DNA from: an uncultured Collinsella sp.
Lineage (GTDB): Bacteria; Actinomycetota; Coriobacteriia; Coriobacteriales; Coriobacteriaceae
NCBI GenBank assembly: GCA_958437935.1
Contig: CAUBPS010000012.1
Span: 1 to 64,000, forward strand
DNA: 64,000 nucleotides
Direction of reading: 5' to 3'
The translations under genes and the position numbers were made by a program. The notes beneath the pieces are model-generated. The model ran no database searches. It was not told where the DNA came from and saw only the letters and a list, made by a program, of their open reading frames with translations. Of this stretch, positions 25,574 through 36,453 are shown piece by piece (positions within the stretch are counted from its first letter, which is position 1; each line of letters opens with the position of its first letter).

Positions 25574-26335
25574 CTAGATGAAGAGCTCGCATTCCTTCCG
25601 CACGACGCAAACCTTGCTCAGCATCTGGGAAACAGCGGATAGTTTGCTGGAATCAAGCTTGCGAGCACCTCGCGGACATACGGCGATGCAGCGCATGCAG
25701 GAGATGCACGCCTCGCCAGCTGCTCGTTTGGGGTCACCCTTGTCGATAGCACAAACGGGGCACGCCGCGGCGCATGCACCGCAGGAGACACAATCCCCTG
25801 TTGCCTCGGGTGCCATGCGGTGACCTCTGGCTTGTTTATAAGGACGATTGCCGGGGATAGAGGGCTCGGACGCATCCTCAGCCAACAGCTTTTGCTGAAT
25901 TTGCTGCGCAAACTCTGCGAGCTGCGCCGCATCCTGCGCATCCGGACGACCGGCAGCAAACTGTCGTGCAATGGAATGTTCTGCAATGGCTGCAACTGCC
26001 GCGATCACCCGGAATCCCGCATGCTTCGCAACGTCCTCCAGCTCTACGAGCGTGTCCTCAAACGCGCGGTTTCCGTATACGCAAACCAAAACAGCCCGAG
26101 CCCCGTTGCCGCGCACCATGCCCAACCGGTCAGCCACCACAGCCGGGATTCTACCGGCATACGCCGGCACAGAGATTACGGCCACGTCGTCCTCGGTCAT
26201 CGAGACAGCGCTGAAATCTAGCCCGCTAACGGTCAGATCGACGGTAACGGTATTCTTGTCCAGTGCCCCGGCCACAAGGCCAGACACCTTCTGCGTTCCA
26301 CCCGTCGGACTAAACACAATTTCGAATACGCTCAT
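25574..26335 (-). CDS. EFR1-type flavodoxin-ferredoxin fusion protein
   Basis: A 253-residue redox protein. Residues 1 to about 150 form a flavodoxin-like domain with the FMN-phosphate loop FSPTGGTQKV at the start and VPAYAGRIP near residue 57. Residues about 180-235 carry two 4Fe-4S sites, CVSCGACAAACPVC and CISCMRCIAVCP. This combination is the EFR1 family: an internal electron carrier whose partners are not established. It stands alone between gaps, with a stem-loop (26419-26447) upstream. Confidence 0.85.
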   Translation of the reverse strand: MSVFEIVFSPTGGTQKVSGLVAGALDKNTVTVDLTVSGLDFSAVSMTEDDVAVISVPAYAGRIPAVVADRLGMVRGNGARAVLVCVYGNRAFEDTLVELEDVAKHAGFRVIAAVAAIAEHSIARQFAAGRPDAQDAAQLAEFAQQIQQKLLAEDASEPSIPGNRPYKQARGHRMAPEATGDCVSCGACAAACPVCAIDKGDPKRAAGEACISCMRCIAVCPRGARKLDSSKLSAVSQMLSKVCVVRKECELFI

Positions 26336-26418
26336 CGAGACACCCTCCCCCTACGTCTGGCAACGCGTCAAGCCGTTTTCACATCCAGCCAGAGTATACG
26401 GCACGTGGGATCCCCATT

Positions 26419-26447
26419 TTGGTGCATCAAGCACCCCAATGCACCAA
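26419..26447. repeat. inverted repeat TTGGTGCAT / ATGCACCAA
   Basis: A perfect 9-bp stem with an 11-base loop, about 85 bp upstream of the EFR1-type gene. No function is evident. Confidence 0.5.
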
Positions 26448-26547
26448 CCCTACGCTGTCTGCCTCTTCGTTTTGTATAAATTACGGTACAGATTGTATAT
26501 ATTTACGGGATACCGCCGTGTTCTCCCGAGGTACCCCATCCTGGCCC

Positions 26548-26780
26548 GTGCAAAAAACGGAGTATTCTGCAACGTGACCGCGCCAGCAATACCCCGAGCG
26601 GGCAAACCTTTAGGGCGCTGCGTCATTTTGGGTTCCGACATGGCGAGAATGACGCGCCCCTGCTCCGGAAAACGACGAAATCTGACTCAGAACGCTCGCT
26701 AGGGATATCCGAAAGCCACCGTTGGCGACGTCAAATCATATGCAGACAACTCGAACTGCAGAATACTCCAAAAAATGCAC
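26548..26780. repeat. 23-bp imperfect inverted repeats flanking ~187 bp of non-coding DNA
   Basis: GTGC-N7-GGAGTATTCTGC (26548-26570) and its inverse GCAGAATACTCC-N7-GCAC (26758-26780) bracket a segment with no convincing gene on either strand. The layout resembles a small non-autonomous mobile element or two copies of a regulatory motif. Together with the stretches 26336-26418 and 26781-26890, in which nothing else is seen, it makes up the 600-bp gap. Confidence 0.45.
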
Positions 26781-26890
26781 GGCGCACCCCATGGGACCCA
26801 TTGCCGCATGGTAGGAAACAGGCCCACGGCATCCTCTAGATGCATTCCCGAGGAAATCACATTTGAACTAGCGATCGGATACGGCAAACA

Positions 26891-26925
26891 AAAAGGGCCC
26901 CGAGCGTAGTTGCTCGGGGCCCTTG
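26891..26925 (-). terminator. terminator of the DEAD-box helicase gene
   Basis: AAGGGCCCCGAGC pairs with GCTCGGGGCCCTT around a GTAGT-type loop; on the minus strand it ends in TTTTTG. It lies 32 bp after the helicase stop codon. Confidence 0.85.
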
Positions 26926-26956
26926 GTTCACCTCGCTCTAGCGGGCGATGCGTATG

Positions 26957-29215
<2,259 letters not shown>

Positions 29216-29488
29216 ATGTTGTTGTTCCTTATCTGCACGCGCTATGGGCACGGCATGCGGCCGCGCTGGCGTGCTTGGTAGTGCGCTAATACATACAAAA
29301 ACGGGTGCGCACAGAGAGGACGTTGCTCAGCACGCTGGCGATCGCTTTGGCAGCCCTATCACGCGCCGTCCAGACGCAGCAGCTCTAAGCGATGGAGCAG
29401 ATTCGCCGCCGGTTAGTATACCCGCACTCCGTATGCCCCCACGTAAACCACAGATGACGAGGCGGACGAGGTGGGCCCGGCCGATTAT

Positions 29489-29544
29489 CTCAATCTGTAA
29501 CAGATGCAGGGCAAAATCGGGTCCAAATGTTACAGATCAAGACA
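29489..29544. repeat. family B palindrome, copy 1
   Basis: TCTCAATCTGTAACA pairs with TGTTACAGATCAAGA-type right arm (one mismatch). Same arms occur at 32983, 38554 and 46077. It is in the 500-bp gap between the divergent helicase and FHA genes; the rest of that gap (29216-29488, 29545-29721) shows only AT-rich stretches. Confidence 0.8.
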
Positions 29545-29721
29545 GAGGGGGATTTCCGTCCAGTCCAAACCAAATCCCTCAGTCTTCCTGCAATTTCGAA
29601 CATGTGGCCTATAATGTTGCTTTGGTTACGCTATATATTGCGCAGCCATTTAATACGTCGCCCACCGGGGCCATTAATTCCTATCGCCATATTGGCTAGG
29701 AAGCAATCAAAGGAGGTATCC

Positions 29722-30684
29722 GTGGCAGCAGAGACGCCTTGCTCGGTCCTCTATAACGATATTCGCTCGTTCGGCGGTCTTAAACATCTCGAGATCGCCC
29801 GAATGCTCATCAATGGAAACTCTTATCTCGGCAGCACCCTGCTCGAGAAATGCTCTTCCAACCGCTCGTATCTCACCCGTTACATCGTCCATCGCAAGCC
29901 TGACCAGTGCGCGCCCGCCATCTACAGCGACTTTACCGTCACCACGCTCAACCTTTCCGCGGCAATCTGCAGCAAGCTCGGCGGCGGCGAGTCCGCCTAT
30001 CGGGCAATCGCCGAGCACTATCGCGGTCCGGCCGCCGACGAAATGATGTCGGCTCTCGCCAGCTACAAGCTGGACAGCCGCCTATATGCAAATGCCCTCA
30101 ATCGCATCGACAACTTTGACGGCAATGCCGTGCGCGAAAAAAGCACGCTCTTCTTGATGCTCTTTGTGGCAACGGGGGCGCTCGCCGATCCCGTTCAGGG
30201 CGTGGCCACCGTCGAGCGCTTTTGCGACAGCAAGACGGGCGGGCACTTTGGCACCACCGAAACTACCGTCGGACGTGGCTTTATGAGCAGCCTGGAGCAG
30301 CCGCACGCCGTCGCTCCCAACCTCGGTCTGCTCAGAACCCATGCCGATAACTGCGCCGACATGCAAATCCATCCCCTCACACGCGATCCGCGCGGCACCG
30401 TGATTGGTTCTTTGCCCAAAACCTCGCCCAGCATCACCGATGTAGGCGCCGACGCCTCGCGCGAGCATCTTCGCATTTGGCTCGAGGGTGAGCACTGGTA
30501 CGCCCAGGGCCTTGGATCGACCAACGGCACAGTGCTCGAATCGGGCGCGGGCGACGGCGATATTGTGATTGAGCCGCCGCGCGACCAACGCGAGCCCGGC
30601 AAAGTCTATCCCCCCGTGGAAATCGCCAACAGCGACAGGCTCCATCTGGGTCTCTACACGACATTCCTTGTCATTGTGGACTAG
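29722..30684 (+). CDS. FHA domain protein
   Basis: A 320-residue protein. The first ~220 residues are an unassigned, mostly helical region with no recognised motif. The C-terminus (about 225-320) is a forkhead-associated fold: VIGSLPKTSPSITD in place of the usual first strand, SREHLRI (phospho-Thr contact Ser-x-x-His), and GSTNGTVL. FHA domains bind phosphothreonine peptides. The next gene is a Ser/Thr kinase, so the two probably form a phosphorylation and recognition pair. GTG 29722 follows AAAGGAGG; the frame extends upstream without a ribosome site. Confidence 0.85.
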   Translation: MAAETPCSVLYNDIRSFGGLKHLEIARMLINGNSYLGSTLLEKCSSNRSYLTRYIVHRKPDQCAPAIYSDFTVTTLNLSAAICSKLGGGESAYRAIAEHYRGPAADEMMSALASYKLDSRLYANALNRIDNFDGNAVREKSTLFLMLFVATGALADPVQGVATVERFCDSKTGGHFGTTETTVGRGFMSSLEQPHAVAPNLGLLRTHADNCADMQIHPLTRDPRGTVIGSLPKTSPSITDVGADASREHLRIWLEGEHWYAQGLGSTNGTVLESGAGDGDIVIEPPRDQREPGKVYPPVEIANSDRLHLGLYTTFLVIVD

Positions 30685-30855
30685 CACGGACAGCGATCGG
30701 AAGACGGTCGCCGTCCGTCTTGCGTCTTCTGCCTTCTGCGTCGTAAACGACAATGCTCAGCGGTATACGTGGGCAGTGCGACTATCATGGTACTTTACCG
30801 ATATCCGCACTGCTCGCGTATACGTGCGGCAACCCATGCCAGACAAAGGAACGCC

Positions 30856-32940
30856 ATGGATACTACCGATAGCGCCTATGGCGACAAACTCGTCCGTCTC
30901 GATACGTTCGATACCGCCGTGGCGGTCGACCCCAGCGCCGAGGACGACGCCAAACGCCGGTTTATGACACTTATTCTCCAGACGGCCCACCGCAACAACG
31001 GCAACATCGGGCACGTGCTGCGCGCGACCAACACGAGCGGCGAGGTCTTTGCCGTCAAGCTGCTCAAGGACAACGTCATTCTCTCTGGCCAAGCCCCCGA
31101 CCGCTCCGCCGAGCAATCGGCCGCGCACCTGGCCAACACCGCTGCGCTGTTTGAGGAGTACCGTCATCTGTGTACCGTCTCGCACCTGCGCGGATTTCCG
31201 CGCGTCTATGGCTACGGATCGTGCGAGGATGACCCGCTCATCCTCATGGAGTGGGTCGAGGGCACCTCACTCAAGCAGGCGCTGCCCCTGCTTCCTCACG
31301 ACGCCTCGGGCGGGCTGACCACCCAGATGGTCGCCGCCGTCGGAAACGCCGTGCTTCGTGCGCTCTTGATGACCCAAGGCCTCGTGAATCCGGTCGTCCA
31401 TCGCGACCTTTCGCCTGCCAATATCATGTTCCGCACCACCAGCCGAACGCTCGAGCAGCAGATTGCCGATTGCTCCTTTGACCCCTGCCTCATCGACATG
31501 GGCTCCGCGACCATGGCTCTCGGCGACGACACGATCACCCGGCGCGCCGACATCTGGCGCTTTGCCACGCCCGCATACGCCGCGCCCGAGATGCTCACGC
31601 AGGATATCGAAGGCATCGCGGCCCTTCGCCGTTCGCCGGCAATCGACGTCTATGCGCTTTCGAGCATTCTGTACCAGCTCTACAGCGGTCGCAAACCGTT
31701 TGACTTTGAGTCGACGGACGCCGCTGCAACCGGCTCGTTCTATCTCGTAAAGACCAAGACCAAGCCGGCACCGCTCGAGCCGCGCTGCGAGGGCGATGAA
31801 GCGCTCGTCCAAATCATCATGAAGGGTCTCTCAGTCGAGCAGTGCGATCGTCCCACCGAGCAGCAGATGCTCGAGGTGCTCTCGGCATACCTCACCGATG
31901 CCGAATCCGAGGGCCGCGAAGGCACAGGAGACGAGGCCGCGATTGATATCGATTCTGGCACGCACCTTAAGGTCGACGTCGCCGGCGAGCGCGCACGAGA
32001 GATCCTGAATCAGGCCCGTCACGATGCCATGACCCGCCGCCGCTTTATTATCGGCGGCGCTATCGCAGCCGTTGCGGGGCTCAGCGTTATCGGGGCGGCA
32101 ACCCATGGCTTTGGCATCCCCGACTACCTTGACGGCATCCGCGGTTCACTTGACGACTACACCTGGGATCAGCTGCAGGAGATTTCGCTCAAGATTAAGG
32201 CCGCCGAGGCCCGTAGCGAGGCACGCGAGATTGCCAAGCGCTATCATCTGCTCGATGCCGATGGGCATATCCCCTATCCGTGTACCAAGCGTGTCACGCT
32301 CACCAACGGGCTGCAGGTTGGCGCGCAGCTTGTGGGCATCCGCCACGATGAGCTTCTGGACGGGACGGGCAAGGCCGGACTAACGTTTATGTTCGATGCG
32401 GGTATTGCCGAGCGCAACGCTGCGGCTGAACCGCCGAGCGCCGGCTGGGCAGATTGCGAGCTGCGGGAATGGCTCAACGGCGACGGCCTTAAGCTGCTGC
32501 CCAACGAGTTGCGCGCACTCATTAAAGGGGTCAAGAAGGTCTCGAACAATGTGGGCGCCGCCAACAGCGCATCGTGCCTGAGCGAGTTGCCCGCAACCCT
32601 TTGGCTGCCCGCCATGGTCGAGCTATGCGGTACGCAACCGCCCGATTCGTTTACCGAGGGCTATCACTACCTGGCAGACATCTACAACGGCGAGGGCAAG
32701 GAGTATCAGCTCTTCCGCGAGCTCAAGGTGAGCCCGTATTCCACGAACGAGACGATGGTCCGCCAGTGGAAGGGCAAGGACACCTGTTGGTGGGAGCGCA
32801 CGGTGAGCCCCGACACATCGGAGAGCGAAGGCACGCTCTATATGAACCGCGTGGGGCACGACGGCGACGTCTTTACGTACGCAACGCCTGCGGAAAAGCC
32901 AAACAAGCTAACCTGTGTGATCCCCGGGTTCTGTATCTAG
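30856..32940 (+). CDS. membrane-anchored Ser/Thr protein kinase with extracytoplasmic DUF6273-like domain
   Basis: A 694-residue eukaryotic-type kinase. The ATP lysine is in GEVFAVKLLKDN near residue 62, the catalytic loop reads HRDLSPANIMF near 181, and the metal motif is DMGSAT instead of DFG. A basic stretch RRRFIIGG starts one hydrophobic helix at about 395-416. The outer part (about 470-694) resembles DUF6273: RVTLTNGLQVGAQLVGI, an ELREWLNG segment, LPATLWLPAM and a late LYMNRVG. The domain may sense an envelope cue. It lies 171 bp after the FHA gene. Its substrates are unknown; the FHA protein is an obvious candidate. Confidence 0.87.
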   Translation: MDTTDSAYGDKLVRLDTFDTAVAVDPSAEDDAKRRFMTLILQTAHRNNGNIGHVLRATNTSGEVFAVKLLKDNVILSGQAPDRSAEQSAAHLANTAALFEEYRHLCTVSHLRGFPRVYGYGSCEDDPLILMEWVEGTSLKQALPLLPHDASGGLTTQMVAAVGNAVLRALLMTQGLVNPVVHRDLSPANIMFRTTSRTLEQQIADCSFDPCLIDMGSATMALGDDTITRRADIWRFATPAYAAPEMLTQDIEGIAALRRSPAIDVYALSSILYQLYSGRKPFDFESTDAAATGSFYLVKTKTKPAPLEPRCEGDEALVQIIMKGLSVEQCDRPTEQQMLEVLSAYLTDAESEGREGTGDEAAIDIDSGTHLKVDVAGERAREILNQARHDAMTRRRFIIGGAIAAVAGLSVIGAATHGFGIPDYLDGIRGSLDDYTWDQLQEISLKIKAAEARSEAREIAKRYHLLDADGHIPYPCTKRVTLTNGLQVGAQLVGIRHDELLDGTGKAGLTFMFDAGIAERNAAAEPPSAGWADCELREWLNGDGLKLLPNELRALIKGVKKVSNNVGAANSASCLSELPATLWLPAMVELCGTQPPDSFTEGYHYLADIYNGEGKEYQLFRELKVSPYSTNETMVRQWKGKDTCWWERTVSPDTSESEGTLYMNRVGHDGDVFTYATPAEKPNKLTCVIPGFCI

Positions 32941-32982
32941 GCGGCGGGCGTCTTGCCGCGACGGGACCCCTCCCCGGCAATT

Positions 32983-33039
32983 GTCTCGATCTGTAACAGT
33001 TAGAGGTCATTTTCCCTGCTAGATGTTACAGATTGAGAT
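32983..33039. repeat. family B palindrome, copy 2
   Basis: GTCTCGATCTGTAACA pairs with TGTTACAGATTGAGA around a 25-base centre. It sits 43 bp after the kinase stop and about 75 bp before the copper-operon promoter. Confidence 0.85.
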
Positions 33040-33112
33040 GATTGGTTGGGACGGTCCATCGGCCAACCATCCATCCTCATCTGTAACGAAATCTCATATA
33101 TTATTTCTGTAC

Positions 33113-33144
33113 TGGACACCCCCAGGGGGTATGGGTGTATAGTA
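33113..33144 (+). promoter_or_regulatory. copper-operon promoter with CsoR-type operator
   Basis: ACACCCCCAGGGGGTATGG (33116-33134) is a GC-centred palindrome of the kind bound by CsoR repressors (poly-C / poly-G half sites followed by TATGG). It lies between TGGACA (33113-33118) and TATAGT (33138-33143), 19 bp apart, so bound repressor would block RNA polymerase. A csoR gene ends the operon. Operator identity is inferred from motif and context. Confidence 0.65.
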
Positions 33145-33190
33145 TCGGCAGGTTAACAATTCCAATACCGAACCACAGAAAGGAGAAGCC

Positions 33191-35530
33191 ATGGCTCAAG
33201 ATAAATTCGATGTGGGCGGCATGACGTGCGCCGCCTGCCAGGCGCACGTGGACCGTGCCGTGAGCAAACTCGACGGCGTCCAAAGCGTCGCGGTCAATCT
33301 GCTCGCCGGCTCTATGCTGGTGGACTACGACCCTGCGCAGGTCTCCCCCGACGACATCTGCACCGCTGTCGACCGCGCGGGCTACTCAGCCTCGCCCATC
33401 AGCACGGGCACCGACGCTGTCCAAAGCGGAAGTGCGCAAACCAGGTCCGGCGCCGCCCATATGGAGTCGCCGACCAAAAAGTTGGAGGCCGCCGCCTCTG
33501 CCATGCGCACCCGTCTCATCATCTCAATCATCTTTCTCATTCCGCTGTTCTACATAGGCATGGGGCACATGCTCGGCTGGCCGCTGCCCAGCGTCTTCAC
33601 CGACCACACCCACAGCATGACGTTGGCGCTCACCGAGCTCGTCTTGCTCATCCCCATCGTCTACGTCAACGACGCGTACTTTATCAACGGCTTCAAGTCG
33701 CTCGTGCACGGCGCACCCACCATGGACGCTCTCATCGCCGTCGGTGCCACCGCGTCGATCGCCTGGTCGCTCTACGCTATGTTCATCATGGCCGACCAGC
33801 TGGCCGCAGGTCAGGTGCACGAGGCCATGATGACGAGCATGGACAACCTGTATTTTGAGAGCGCCGGCACCATCCTGTCGCTCGTCACCGTGGGCAAATA
33901 CCTCGAGACGCGCAGCAAGTCCAAGACCGGCGGCGCTATCGAGGCGCTCATCGACTTAGCACCCAAGACCGCGACCGTCGTGGCAGAGGACGGCAGCGAG
34001 GCCACCGTCGACGTCGATACCATTCTGCCCGGCCAGGTGCTGCGTGTGCGCCCCGGCGAGTCCATCCCTGTCGATGGCGTGGTGCTCGAGGGCAGCTCGG
34101 CCGTGGACGAGAGCGCGCTCACCGGCGAGTCCATCCCCGTGGAAAAGACCGCCGGCGACACCGTCAACGCCGCCACTGTCAACCGCACCGGCTCGTTTAC
34201 CTTCCGTGCCACACGCGTGGGCGCCGACACGTCGCTCGCCAAGATTATCCAGCTCGTCGAGGACGCCAACGCCACCAAGGCGCCTATCGCCCGCATGGCC
34301 GACAAAGTCGCCGGCGTGTTCGTGCCCGTGGTGCTCGTGATCTCGGCTGTGACCTTTGCGGCGTGGATGGCACTGACCGGCAGCATAAACGAGGCGCTCA
34401 CCTCCGCCGTGGCCGTACTGATGATCAGCTGTCCGTGCGCATTGGGTCTGGCCACGCCCGTCGCCATTATGGTCGGCACCGGCAAGGGCGCCGAGATGGG
34501 CATTCTGTTCAAGAGCGCCGAGGCGCTGGAGAATCTGCGCAGCGTGGGCACCGTGGTGCTCGATAAGACGGGAACGGTCACTCGCGGCAAGCCTGCCGTG
34601 ACCGATATCGTGGTAGCCACGCGTGCCGACGGATCGCCCGCCATGAGCGAAAAGGCGCTGCTCAAGCTGGCCGCTGCGCTGGAGCGCTCAAGCGAGCACC
34701 CGCTGGCCGAGGCGATTATGGCCGAGTGCGAGGCGCGCGGAATCGTCGCACGCATGGTCGAGGACTTTGCCGCCGTGCCCGGGCGAGGCGTTACGGCACG
34801 CGAGGGGCAGAATGTCATCGCCGCCGGCAACGTGCGTCTGATGGACGAGCTGGGCGTGAAGGTTCCCGCCGGCCTTGCCGAACAGTTCGCGGCCGAGGGC
34901 AAGACGCCGCTGTTCTTTGCCAAGAACAGCGAGCTTGTCGGCACCATCGCCGTGGCGGACGAGGTCAAGGAGACGAGCGCCGGGGCCATCGCCGCACTGC
35001 GCTCGCTTGGCGTCGACGTGCGCATGCTCACCGGCGACAACCGCGCGACAGCCGAAGCGATCGCCCGCCGCGTGGGACTGAGCAGCGAGCAGGTCATCGC
35101 CGACGTCCTCCCCGCCGACAAGGAACGCCACGTGCGCGAGCTGCAGGATGCGGGCAGCAAGGTCGCCATGGTGGGCGACGGCATCAACGACTCCCCCGCC
35201 CTGGCGCGCGCCGACGTGGGCCTTGCCATCGGTACCGGCGCCGACATCGCCAAAGAAGGGGCAGATGTGGTTCTCATGCGCAGCGACCTCATGGACGTCG
35301 CCCGTGCCATCGAGCTGTCGCGCGCCACAATTCGCAACATCAAGCAGGACCTGTTCTGGGCGCTGTTCTACAACGGCATCGGCATTCCGCTGGCGGCGGG
35401 CGTGTTCTTCCCCCTCACCGGTTGGCAGCTCTCGCCCATGTTTGGCGCCGCGGCGATGAGCCTGTCGAGCGTATGTGTCGTGTCCAATGCCCTGCGCCTG
35501 AAATCCTTTAAACCCAAAGTGGCAAAATAA
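33191..35530 (+). CDS. copA: copper-translocating P1B-type ATPase
   Basis: A 779-residue Cu(I) export ATPase. One N-terminal metal domain has GMTCAACQ (Cys 13 and 16). Eight membrane helices follow, with the ion-path motif SCPCALGLATP near 413. Catalytic motifs are TGES, the phosphorylated Asp in DKTGTVTRG near 457, a nucleotide-domain His-Pro in SSEHPLAEA, TGDN, and GDGINDSPAL. The CPC motif with N-terminal CxxC marks copper or silver specificity. AAAGGAG precedes the ATG by 7 bases. It leads the operon copA, copZ-like gene, csoR. Confidence 0.95.
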   Translation: MAQDKFDVGGMTCAACQAHVDRAVSKLDGVQSVAVNLLAGSMLVDYDPAQVSPDDICTAVDRAGYSASPISTGTDAVQSGSAQTRSGAAHMESPTKKLEAAASAMRTRLIISIIFLIPLFYIGMGHMLGWPLPSVFTDHTHSMTLALTELVLLIPIVYVNDAYFINGFKSLVHGAPTMDALIAVGATASIAWSLYAMFIMADQLAAGQVHEAMMTSMDNLYFESAGTILSLVTVGKYLETRSKSKTGGAIEALIDLAPKTATVVAEDGSEATVDVDTILPGQVLRVRPGESIPVDGVVLEGSSAVDESALTGESIPVEKTAGDTVNAATVNRTGSFTFRATRVGADTSLAKIIQLVEDANATKAPIARMADKVAGVFVPVVLVISAVTFAAWMALTGSINEALTSAVAVLMISCPCALGLATPVAIMVGTGKGAEMGILFKSAEALENLRSVGTVVLDKTGTVTRGKPAVTDIVVATRADGSPAMSEKALLKLAAALERSSEHPLAEAIMAECEARGIVARMVEDFAAVPGRGVTAREGQNVIAAGNVRLMDELGVKVPAGLAEQFAAEGKTPLFFAKNSELVGTIAVADEVKETSAGAIAALRSLGVDVRMLTGDNRATAEAIARRVGLSSEQVIADVLPADKERHVRELQDAGSKVAMVGDGINDSPALARADVGLAIGTGADIAKEGADVVLMRSDLMDVARAIELSRATIRNIKQDLFWALFYNGIGIPLAAGVFFPLTGWQLSPMFGAAAMSLSSVCVVSNALRLKSFKPKVAK

Positions 35531-35558
35531 GCTCACCATTAAGTCCATTTAGAACGGG

Positions 35559-35654
35559 TTTTCCAGGTGCCCGAGATTGACCTGAAAGAGGGGCGACGCG
35601 TACTTTGGTACGCGAGCGACGGCTTGAAGGTCAAGGTCGGGTGCCTGGGAAAGC
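35559..35654. repeat. imperfect palindrome inside the copper operon
   Basis: A ~96-base hairpin between copA and the chaperone gene. Outer TTCCAGGTGCCCGA pairs with TCGGGTGCCTGGGAA, then TTGACCT with AGGTCAA, and at the tip CGCGTAC-TTTG-GTACGCG. No T-run follows, so it could act as an mRNA stability or processing element rather than a terminator. Confidence 0.7.
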
Positions 35655-35677
35655 CGACACAACAGAGAGGAATATCC

Positions 35678-35899
35678 ATGCGTTACACAATCAAGACTTC
35701 CGGCCTCATGTGCGGCCATTGCGATGCCACCGTCGAGACCGCGCTGCTCAACGTGGTCGGCGTGACCGACGCCGATGCCGATCACGAGACTCAGACCGTA
35801 CAGGTGGAGTGCGCCGACACCGTGACCGCTGAACAGCTCACCGCCGCCGTCGAGGGCGCCGGCGAGAAGTTCCACGCCCTTTCGGTGACCGCCGCATAG
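35678..35899 (+). CDS. CopZ-like heavy-metal-binding chaperone
   Basis: A 73-residue single HMA domain: SGLMCGHCDATVETAL holds the Cys-x2-Cys copper site (Cys 11 and 14), in a beta-alpha-beta fold of normal chaperone length. It would deliver Cu(I) to CopA in the cytosol. The frame is open upstream to 35567, but ATG 35678 follows AGAGG at 8 bases and gives the standard domain start. It lies between copA and csoR. Confidence 0.85.
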   Translation: MRYTIKTSGLMCGHCDATVETALLNVVGVTDADADHETQTVQVECADTVTAEQLTAAVEGAGEKFHALSVTAA

Positions 35900-35925
35900 C
35901 AGTCGCTGCCTACTGAATCCTCAGA

Positions 35926-35992
35926 AGTTGCGGTGAAATACGGACTGTTGTGCCGCCCTAGGCCTTTAAACGGTCCGTATTTCACCGCAACT
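35926..35992. repeat. family A palindrome, copy 2
   Basis: AGTTGCGGTGAAATACGGAC pairs with GTCCGTATTTCACCGCAACT. Both arms carry the same substitution (C for G after ATA in the left arm, its complement in the right) relative to copy 1. It lies between the chaperone and csoR, so it is transcribed if these are one operon. Confidence 0.85.
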
Positions 35993-36034
35993 GACGGGGA
36001 CATCCGGAAGATCGACCAGAAACGAGGACCCGAC

Positions 36035-36307
36035 ATGATGGCAGACCATAAATCGGTGACCCGCATGCTCAAGACGGCACGCGGCCAGATCGACGGCATC
36101 TTGCGGATGGTCGAGGAGGACCGTTACTGCGTCGATATTTCCACGCAGCTCATGGCAACGCAGGCGCTCCTCGCGCGCATTAACGCCGACGTGCTCAAGG
36201 CGCATATCGAGGGCTGCGTGACTTCGGCAATCGAATCGGGCGACGAAGACCTCAAAGCCGCCAAGCTCGCCGAAATCGAACGCGTCGTCGACAAGCTCTC
36301 CAAGTAA
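36035..36307 (+). CDS. csoR: CsoR family copper-sensing transcriptional repressor
   Basis: A 90-residue all-helical DUF156 repressor. The copper ligands expected in CsoR are present: Cys in DRYCVDI near residue 35, and the His-x3-Cys pair in AHIEGC near 60-64. MLKTARGQIDGILRMVEED is the typical first helix with DNA-contacting Arg. Cu(I) binding releases the operator upstream of copA. ATG 36035 has GAGGA at 7 bases. The end of the copper operon is placed here. Confidence 0.9.
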   Translation: MMADHKSVTRMLKTARGQIDGILRMVEEDRYCVDISTQLMATQALLARINADVLKAHIEGCVTSAIESGDEDLKAAKLAEIERVVDKLSK

Positions 36308-36311
36308 TAGG

Positions 36312-36400
36312 GGCATTGGGGACAGATTTCTTTGCACCGTCTTGGTATTCCGGGGACAGGTATGTTTGCACCACATTGGTGCAGATTAACCTGTCCCCCT
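36312..36400. repeat. GGGGACAGGT hairpin with duplicated left arm, family C
   Basis: GGGGACAGGT..TTTGCACCA pairs with TGGTGCAGATTAACCTGTCCCC. A second copy of the left arm (GGCATTGGGGACAGATTTCTTTGCACC) lies 40 bases upstream, so the left arm occurs twice. It follows csoR. Confidence 0.75.
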
Positions 36401-36453
36401 TGCTCTAAATCGGGTATAAAGGCGTGCAGCATATCGAACGAAAGGCAATTTGC

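Noticed and set aside
26699..26887. 62-residue minus-strand frame containing FWSILQFELS
   Set aside because: It is translated from the inverted-repeat sequence and has no start signal.
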